DNA from: Selenomonadaceae bacterium
Lineage (GTDB): Bacteria > Bacillota > Negativicutes > Selenomonadales > Selenomonadaceae
Assembly: GCA_016286075.1 (NCBI GenBank)
Contig: JAEERZ010000017.1
Location: 1 to 18,357 of the forward strand
Direction: 5' to 3'
DNA length: 18,357 nucleotides
The notes below the pieces were generated by a model. It was given only the letters and a program-made list of their open reading frames with translations, did no database searches and was not told the DNA's origin. The position numbers and the translations under genes are program-made. How positions within the stretch are numbered: position 1 is the first letter of the stretch; every line of letters begins with the position of its first letter. This document shows positions 1-3,614 of the stretch, piece after piece.

Positions 1-27
1 TTAAATTCAAGATTATTCAAGATGAAC

Positions 28-339
28 TCACTGCTGCTTTATGTCGTGCACAATCACTTCGTAGCCGCGTTTTTCCCATCGCTCCTTCAATTTGTCGATA
101 TACTGCGGATTCACGTGATGCCAGACCTTATAGCCTTTGCTGTTTTTCATGAGCTGGTCCACATATTGGAAATTTCCCTGTTTGGTGTGCTTAATGAGCT
201 CGTCCATATCTCCCTGATAATCCCCGCCGATCGCGAAATTCGGCCAGACATTCCGGAACAGGACGACTACCTTTTTGCCGCCTACCACATTCTCCAATTC
301 ATCGTCCGTCATCTGCTTGTTCATCAATTCGTTTGCCAT
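28..339 (-). CDS. Double-glycine leader precursor, family A core (103 aa)
   Basis: This is a small precursor of a secreted peptide or protein. Residues 1-21 form a leader ending in ENVVGG. That Gly-Gly is the expected cleavage site of the C39 peptidase-ABC transporter encoded at 6387-8603. The remaining 82-residue core is rich in Lys, Trp, Tyr and His, has no Cys, and its C-terminal part looks like strand-helix-strand. It aligns loosely with the C-termini of the cores at 520-819 and 2358-2660 (K-hydrophobic-x-H...KLKERW versus KFHVGI...IKQRLN), so I place it in family A. The start is fixed by an AGGAGG site (348-353) and by the leader consensus MANELM. A conserved promoter box lies at 384-424. 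Bacteriocin or contact-independent toxin activity is inferred from context; the core is not a family I recognise. Confidence 0.85.
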   Translation of the reverse strand: MANELMNKQMTDDELENVVGGKKVVVLFRNVWPNFAIGGDYQGDMDELIKHTKQGNFQYVDQLMKNSKGYKVWHHVNPQYIDKLKERWEKRGYEVIVHDIKQQ

Positions 340-383
340 TTTCGTTACCTCCTTTTTGAATTACGTCATTGTTTCTCTTTTTC

Positions 384-424
384 CTTTCATCTGTATATAT
401 GCGCCGACCGGAAAAACCTGACAA
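384..424 (-). promoter_or_regulatory. Conserved promoter-like box 1, upstream of the 28-339 precursor
   Basis: Read on the minus strand, this copy has TTGTCAGG, a T-run, then GGTCGGCGCATATATAC and GATGAAAG. The same elements recur at 1282-1324, 1690-1730 and 2933-2973, with exactly 12 bases between GTCAGG and GCGCAT in all four. Such rigid spacing fits -35 and -10 contacts of one sigma factor. I infer the ECF factor at 2990-3562 as reader. The start site would fall about 35-50 bases before the start codon. Confidence 0.72.
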
Positions 425-435
425 GATTTTGAGAA

Positions 436-452
436 TTAGATTTACAATCTAA
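436..452. repeat. Perfect 7-bp dyad (TTAGATT-TAC-AATCTAA)
   Basis: This short perfect palindrome lies just upstream of box 1 of the 28-339 precursor. It could be an operator or a weak hairpin. No second copy of the same sequence was noticed in the window, so its function is unknown. Confidence 0.35.
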
Positions 453-474
453 GTTTGCTCCTTGGTCTTCCCTC

Positions 475-507
475 AGCCCGGCTTGATTTTACATCCCCAA
501 CCGAACT
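475..507 (-). other. Stem-loop downstream of the 520-819 precursor
   Basis: On the minus strand AGTTCGG (507-501) pairs with CCGGGCT (481-475) using two G-U pairs. A matching stem-loop follows the paralogous gene at 2358-2660 (2296-2330). No U-run follows, so it is not a classical terminator. It may protect the 3' end of the messenger or cause pausing. The wobble pairs work only in minus-strand RNA, which supports a role in this transcript. Confidence 0.4.
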
Positions 508-519
508 TATCTGACCTTT

Positions 520-819
520 TCAAAGGTCCTGGAATGTGCAGCCATTATAGAACTTGTTGAGTCTCTGTTTAATTGCGGGCAACTTGTCCGCCTGTATGCC
601 GACATGGAATTTGGTGCTGATGCTTTTGGCAATTCCCAGTTGCGCCGGAGCCTTCCCCGCAAGGATTCCTTTGACCTGCTCGGGCGTCAGCTTATCGGTA
701 GCGCTGACGATATCGTATTTCCCGTCTTTGCGCTTCATGAAGTACGCGTAGCCCGCGCCCCCCGCCACGTTGTCCAGTTCCATGTCGGTCATCACTTTAT
801 CCATCAATTCGTTCGTCAT
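520..819 (-). CDS. Double-glycine leader precursor, family A core (99 aa)
   Basis: This precursor has a 21-residue leader ending in LDNVAGG and a 78-residue core. The core begins AGYAYFMKRKDGKYDIV and ends NGCTFQDL, with a single Cys five residues before the last Leu. The core differs from that of the gene at 2358-2660 at only five positions, while the leaders differ much more. By eye the two core-coding stretches differ at roughly 28 of about 237 bases, mostly silently, which suggests selection on the protein. A purine-rich ribosome site (GGGAGGAG) precedes the ATG. It lies 57 bp behind the gene at 877-1242 and has no promoter box of its own, so the two are probably co-transcribed. The expected fate is cleavage after Gly-Gly and export. 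The activity of the core is unknown. Confidence 0.85.
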   Translation of the reverse strand: MTNELMDKVMTDMELDNVAGGAGYAYFMKRKDGKYDIVSATDKLTPEQVKGILAGKAPAQLGIAKSISTKFHVGIQADKLPAIKQRLNKFYNGCTFQDL

Positions 820-876
820 CGTCTTCTCCTCCCTTCATTCTTGCGCGTAAGACTCAATTCCGTCGATCTTCCTTCT

Positions 877-1242
877 TCATGATATTTCATTTTGGCCTAT
901 ATTATATTTCTGCCCCAGCAATGACATGACCTGATCGTGGCTAAGCTGCCTGTATGTGGTCTTTCCGCCTTCCGTGACTTTCTGCCAATAGGTGTTTCCC
1001 ATGACCTGGTCCCAACGAAGGCAGGAAGCGGGGGAATTCGGGTCATCCGGGCAGGTCCAGATGAGGTCGAGATCCTTGGACAGTTGTTCCTTGAGCCTGC
1101 TCATCCCTGCTTTCCCTTTCATCGTCAGGACTCCCGCCTGTTCATATAAGGTTTCCAACAAATAGATTTCCTTGATAGAGCCTCCGGAAACTCTGTCCAG
1201 TTCCGCATCGTTCATGCGCTTGTCCATCAATTCGTTTGCCAT
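877..1242 (-). CDS. Double-glycine leader precursor, family B core (121 aa)
   Basis: The leader of 21 residues (MANELMDKRMNDAELDRVSGG) matches those of the sister genes. The core is 100 residues, the longest in the set. It contains two Cys ten residues apart (TC...SC), which could form a disulfide after export. Its C-terminal LSHDQVMSLLGQKY matches YSHAEIMDMLNKKY in the core at 1349-1651, and the N-terminal halves share a Y-x3-GV and D-hydrophobic pattern, defining family B. The ribosome site is AAAGGGGGT, one base off the AAAGGAGGT of its sisters, so translation may be weaker. Box 2 lies 40 bp upstream at 1282-1324. It heads a two-gene unit with 520-819. Function beyond a secreted bacteriocin-like product is not recognisable. 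Confidence 0.85.
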   Translation of the reverse strand: MANELMDKRMNDAELDRVSGGSIKEIYLLETLYEQAGVLTMKGKAGMSRLKEQLSKDLDLIWTCPDDPNSPASCLRWDQVMGNTYWQKVTEGGKTTYRQLSHDQVMSLLGQKYNIGQNEIS

Positions 1243-1281
1243 TTTCGTTACCCCCTTTTGTAATGTCGTCTTCTCTTTTTT

Positions 1282-1324
1282 CTTTCATCCGGATATAAAT
1301 GCGCCGACCGAAAAATCCTGACCG
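1282..1324 (-). promoter_or_regulatory. Conserved promoter-like box 2, upstream of the 877-1242 precursor
   Basis: The minus strand reads GGTCAGGATTTTTCGGTCGG followed by GCGCATTTATAT and GGATGAAAG. Spacing from GTCAGG to GCGCAT is identical to the other three boxes. The distance from GCGCAT to GATGAAAG is two bases longer here, so the first two elements are the best candidates for sigma contacts. Confidence 0.72.
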
Positions 1325-1348
1325 TTTTTTGAAAATGCAGTGATTCTT

Positions 1349-1651
1349 TTATTTCCCGTACTTTTTGTTAAGCATATCCATGATCTCTGCGTGGGAATAT
1401 TTCTTGTGCCTGTCATAGTATCGGTTCTTGGAATCGTCGCTGTTATCTTGAATATTCAAGGCAACGCTGATGTCAAAATCACGATTCAACAAAATGCATG
1501 CTTTCCTCGCCGCAGCCTCGATGTTGTTCGGCATCTCAACCCCTTTCGACTTGTAGAATTTGATGATATCATACGTCTCTATCCTCGTCCCGCCGGACAC
1601 CTGCACCAATTCGTCCTCGTTCATCGTCTTGTCCATCAATTCTTCTGCCAT
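1349..1651 (-). CDS. Double-glycine leader precursor, family B core (100 aa)
   Basis: I start this gene at the ATG at 1651 rather than the in-frame ATG at 1786. Only the shorter form begins with the shared leader (MAEELMDKTMNEDELVQVSGG) and has the ribosome site AAGGAGGTAACG in front. The longer form would run through the promoter box at 1690-1730. The 79-residue core has one Cys, is Lys/Asp rich and ends with YSHAEIMDMLNKKYGK, resembling the C-terminus of the core at 877-1242. It forms its own transcription unit with its own box. It is expected to be cleaved and exported by the NHLM transporter. The core is not of a family I recognise. Confidence 0.85.
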   Translation of the reverse strand: MAEELMDKTMNEDELVQVSGGTRIETYDIIKFYKSKGVEMPNNIEAAARKACILLNRDFDISVALNIQDNSDDSKNRYYDRHKKYSHAEIMDMLNKKYGK

Positions 1652-1689
1652 TTTCGTTACCTCCTTTTTAATGTTGCCGTTGCTTTTTC

Positions 1690-1730
1690 CCTTCATCCGT
1701 ATATATGCGCGAGCCGTAAAATCCTGACAG
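1690..1730 (-). promoter_or_regulatory. Conserved promoter-like box 3, upstream of the 1349-1651 precursor
   Basis: The minus strand reads CTGTCAGGATTTTACGG, then CTCGCGCATATATACGG and ATGAAGG. It is the third copy of the box, with the same 12-base interval, and ends about 40 bp before the start codon. Confidence 0.72.
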
Positions 1731-1758
1731 GTTTTGAAAAAATGTGCCTCGACTAAGC

Positions 1759-1824
1759 ATCTAAGAAAATCATCTTGACTCATCAAAAGCCAGCTTCATG
1801 GCAGCCAAGGTGATTTTCTTAGAT
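1759..1824. repeat. Long inverted repeat, 19-bp arms
   Basis: Arm 1759-1777 (ATCTAAGAAAATCATCTTG) is the reverse complement of 1806-1824 with one exception. That exception is a T opposite G in plus-strand RNA, so the stem would be fully paired only in a plus-strand transcript. The 28-base loop contains a smaller GCCA/TGGC pairing. It lies between the 122-aa secreted-protein gene and box 3. It could be a small miniature inverted-repeat remnant or a structured RNA; no target-site duplication is evident. Confidence 0.6.
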
Positions 1825-1863
1825 TTATTTTTTCCCGCCCTTAATGGGGCGGGGAAAAATAAA
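1824..1863. repeat. Second inverted repeat, 17-bp arms, GC-rich centre
   Basis: TTTATTTTTTCCCGCCC and GGGCGGGGAAAAATAAA flank a 6-base loop. As in the neighbouring repeat, the single imperfect position is a U-G wobble in plus-strand RNA and a mismatch in minus-strand RNA. It sits just downstream of the gene ending at 1876 and may stop its transcription. The 3' side is A-rich on both strands, so it lacks the U-run of a standard intrinsic terminator. Confidence 0.55.
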
Positions 1864-1875
1864 CCCCTCAATCCC

Positions 1876-2244
1876 TTAAATCATTTCAATGCTCGAAGCG
1901 CCGCCCGGACGGATCGTCAGCGAATAGATGCGGAAGAGGTCAAGAGCGTACCAGTAGTCTTCTTTACCGTTCCCATAAACGACCTTGACGTCCCAATACT
2001 GCACGTTGTCTCTCGGGTCGAAGTCCAGGAAGATATCCTGCCCCGGACGAAGCACATTCTTGCCCAGCTCGTCCTGATAAATCCACTCAGAGGATTTCGT
2101 CGGGCTCAGATAGATTTCCCGGATAATTTGTCCCGTGCCGTTGATCAGCGTGAAGTCCTGGCTGCCTGCCATCGCCGTGCCGGAGACGGCCAACGCCATG
2201 ATCATCGCGAACAGGAAAATTTTCAGTGCATGCAGTTTTTTCAT
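1876..2244 (-). CDS. Small secreted protein with signal peptide; candidate immunity or accessory protein (122 aa)
   Basis: The protein starts with a clear Sec signal peptide: MKKLHALK, a hydrophobic stretch to about residue 22, then TAMA-GS as likely cleavage site. The mature part, about 95 residues, is predicted to be beta-rich, with FTLINGTGQIIREIYLSP near its start and VLRPGQDIFLDFDPRDN in its middle. I recall similar small secreted proteins (NxTG...I..IYLSPS...LG...L..G pattern) of unknown function, but I cannot name a family with certainty. A strong AGGAGG ribosome site lies 7 bases before the ATG. It has no Gly-Gly leader and no promoter box, and lies 113 bp behind the precursor at 2358-2660. 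Position among the precursors suggests self-protection or a periplasmic partner, which is inference only. Confidence 0.82.
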   Translation of the reverse strand: MKKLHALKIFLFAMIMALAVSGTAMAGSQDFTLINGTGQIIREIYLSPTKSSEWIYQDELGKNVLRPGQDIFLDFDPRDNVQYWDVKVVYGNGKEDYWYALDLFRIYSLTIRPGGASSIEMI

Positions 2245-2295
2245 TTGAATTTCCTCCTAAAAATTAGTTTTTCCATGATTTCTTGGAACTTCTCA

Positions 2296-2330
2296 AAGCC
2301 CGGTTTGGCTTCACCTCCTCAGCCGAGCTT
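2296..2330 (-). other. Stem-loop downstream of the 2358-2660 precursor
   Basis: AAGCTCGG (2330-2323) pairs with CCGGGCTT (2303-2296) in minus-strand RNA with one G-U pair. It corresponds in position and sequence to the stem-loop at 475-507 after the paralogous precursor. The duplicated unit therefore included 3' non-coding sequence. No U-run follows. Confidence 0.4.
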
Positions 2331-2357
2331 TTCTTTTATAAACTTCTATATATTTTT

Positions 2358-2660
2358 TTAAAGATCTTGGAATGTACAGCCGTTATAGAGCTTGTTGAGC
2401 TTTTCCTTGATGGCGGGCAGCTTATCCGCCTGTATGCCGACATGGAAGTTGGTCCTGATGCTTTTTGCAATTCCCAGTTGCGCCGGCGCTTTCCCCGCGA
2501 GAATCCCTTTGACTTGCTCGGGCGTCAGCTTATCGGTAGCGCTAACGATATCGTATTTCCCGTCCTTACGTTTCATGAAGTACGCGTAGCCCGCACCGCC
2601 GACCACATTGTCCAGCTCGTCCTCCGTCATCGTTTTTGCCTTGATGTCTTCGTTTGCCAT
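2358..2660 (-). CDS. Double-glycine leader precursor, family A core (100 aa), near twin of 520-819
   Basis: The leader is 22 residues (MANEDIKAKTMTEDELDNVVGG) and the core is 78 residues, starting AGYAYFMKRKDGKYDIV and ending NGCTFQDL. It differs from the 520-819 core by S/R, K/N, Q/E, R/K and F/L replacements only. The leader lacks the ELMDK segment of its sisters, so this copy has a different N-terminus on nearly the same core. The ribosome site AAAGGAGG overlaps the stop codon of the 77-aa gene upstream (14 bp gap), implying translational coupling and shared use of box 4 at 2933-2973. The expected fate is cleavage and export by the NHLM transporter. Core activity is unknown. Confidence 0.86.
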   Translation of the reverse strand: MANEDIKAKTMTEDELDNVVGGAGYAYFMKRKDGKYDIVSATDKLTPEQVKGILAGKAPAQLGIAKSIRTNFHVGIQADKLPAIKEKLNKLYNGCTFQDL

Positions 2661-2674
2661 TTCATTCTCCTCCT

Positions 2675-2908
2675 TTACGGCCTATTTGTATCCTTTGTTT
2701 TTTCCATCATCGCCGGATTTCCTGCCGCTGCCGCCATGTCCAGCTCCTCGTCATTGAGCCGCTGCGACCAGAGGTTTTTGCTTCCCTCCGAAATCATCCC
2801 CTGCGAACGCCGCATGGAAAGAACCTTTTGCAGCAACGGTTCCCGTACCGGACTGAGACGGGAAAAGTCAAATTCCCCGAGCCGTCTATCCAGTTCCCTG
2901 TTATCCAT
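2675..2908 (-). CDS. 77-aa protein with leader-like motif near its C-terminus; possible signal-peptide precursor
   Basis: I do not recognise this as a named family. It is hydrophilic with no membrane segment or signal peptide. Residues 51-63 read LNDEELDMAAAAG. This mirrors the last part of the precursor leaders (NDAELDRVSGG, TDDELENVVGG) but with Ala-Gly in place of Gly-Gly. Only 14 residues (NPAMMEKTKDTNRP) follow. If cut at this motif it would release a 14-residue peptide, unlike the 78-100 residue cores. The AAAGGAGG ribosome site and box 4 lie upstream. It is the first gene after the sigma factor and is coupled to the precursor at 2358-2660. It could be a pheromone precursor, a chaperone for export or a sigma-factor partner; none is shown by sequence. 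Confidence 0.8.
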   Translation of the reverse strand: MDNRELDRRLGEFDFSRLSPVREPLLQKVLSMRRSQGMISEGSKNLWSQRLNDEELDMAAAAGNPAMMEKTKDTNRP

Positions 2909-2932
2909 TTGCTCCGCCTCCTTTTGCTTTTT

Positions 2933-2973
2933 CTTTCACTTGTATATATGCGCGAGACGAAAAATCCTGACAG
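2933..2973 (-). promoter_or_regulatory. Conserved promoter-like box 4, upstream of the 2675-2908 gene
   Basis: The minus strand reads CTGTCAGGATTTTTCG, then TCTCGCGCATATATAC and GTGAAAG. It lies between the sigma-factor stop codon and the first leader-like gene, so the precursor cluster can be transcribed independently of the exporter operon. Spacing matches the other copies. Confidence 0.72.
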
Positions 2974-2989
2974 ATTTTTGATTAAATTA

Positions 2990-3562
2990 TTATTCCTTTT
3001 CCCCCAAGTACTTCTTCAACGTCTTCCGGCTCCGGGAAAGCGACGCCCAGACGGCTTCCGTCGTCATGCCCAGCTCTTCCGCGATCTCTCCCGCCGACAT
3101 TTCGAGCCAGTAGGTCATGGTAAGGATTTTCTGCTCCCGCTCCGGGAGCTTTTTTAATGCCTCGTGGAGCGCTTCGTCCCGCTCCCGTTTCAGGAACCTT
3201 GCCTCGGGGCTTTCCTGTTCCGGCGCGGGCGGGTCGAAATTCTCGTCCCAGTCGGTGGAAAGGGAGCGCTCCTTTTCACGGAATATCATGCGCAGCTCGT
3301 TGACCGCGATCCGATAGAGCCAAGTGGAAAACGCGCCCCGGCTCTCGTCGTACTCGGAAAGATGAGCGTACATATTGAGAAAGGTACGGCTTACCGCCTC
3401 GTCGGCCATTTCCGCGCTGCGCGATTTCGACAACAGGAATTTATAAACCACGGGGAAGAATTCATTGTAAAGCTCGACGAACGCGGCCTCGTCCGTGACG
3501 GCCAACACTGCCATTTTGTTCCAATGGGCACGTCGTTCTTCGGTTGATGTTTCTTTTGTCAT
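2990..3562 (-). CDS. ECF-type RNA polymerase sigma factor (190 aa)
   Basis: This is an alternative sigma factor of the extracytoplasmic-function type. Region 2 spans about residues 25-97, with FVELYNEFFPVVYKFLL and the -10-binding segment ending in FSTWLYRIAVNELRMIFREK. An acidic Pro/Glu linker follows. Region 4 is at about 133-186, with LPEREQKILTMTYW and the helix-turn-helix MSAGEIAEELGMTTEAVWAS. Length and the absence of regions 1 and 3 fit ECF factors. It lies 52 bp behind the second ABC transporter gene and probably ends the exporter operon. A modest AGGAAG ribosome site precedes the ATG. No anti-sigma gene with a membrane anchor is adjacent. None of the four promoter boxes precedes it, so autoregulation is not apparent. 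I infer that it reads those boxes. Confidence 0.93.
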   Translation of the reverse strand: MTKETSTEERRAHWNKMAVLAVTDEAAFVELYNEFFPVVYKFLLSKSRSAEMADEAVSRTFLNMYAHLSEYDESRGAFSTWLYRIAVNELRMIFREKERSLSTDWDENFDPPAPEQESPEARFLKRERDEALHEALKKLPEREQKILTMTYWLEMSAGEIAEELGMTTEAVWASLSRSRKTLKKYLGEKE

Positions 3563-3614
3563 AACTTATCTTCCTATGTACTTTGCCTTGCCCTCCCCTT
3601 TTGGGAAAGCCAAA

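Noticed and set aside
384..424. Reading the conserved box as a housekeeping promoter
   Set aside because: CTGTCA would be a fair -35, but TATATA then lies 19 bases away and the 17-base alternative CATATA is poor. The conserved GGATTTTT and GCGCAT fit an alternative sigma factor better.
1652..1786. N-terminal extension of the precursor at 1349-1651 to an ATG at 1786
   Set aside because: It would bury the GG leader inside the protein and read through promoter box 3. The ATG at 1651 has a consensus ribosome site.
1824..1863. Standard intrinsic terminator after the 1876-2244 gene
   Set aside because: The stem is strong, but the 3' side is A-rich rather than U-rich on both strands, so I list it only as an inverted repeat.
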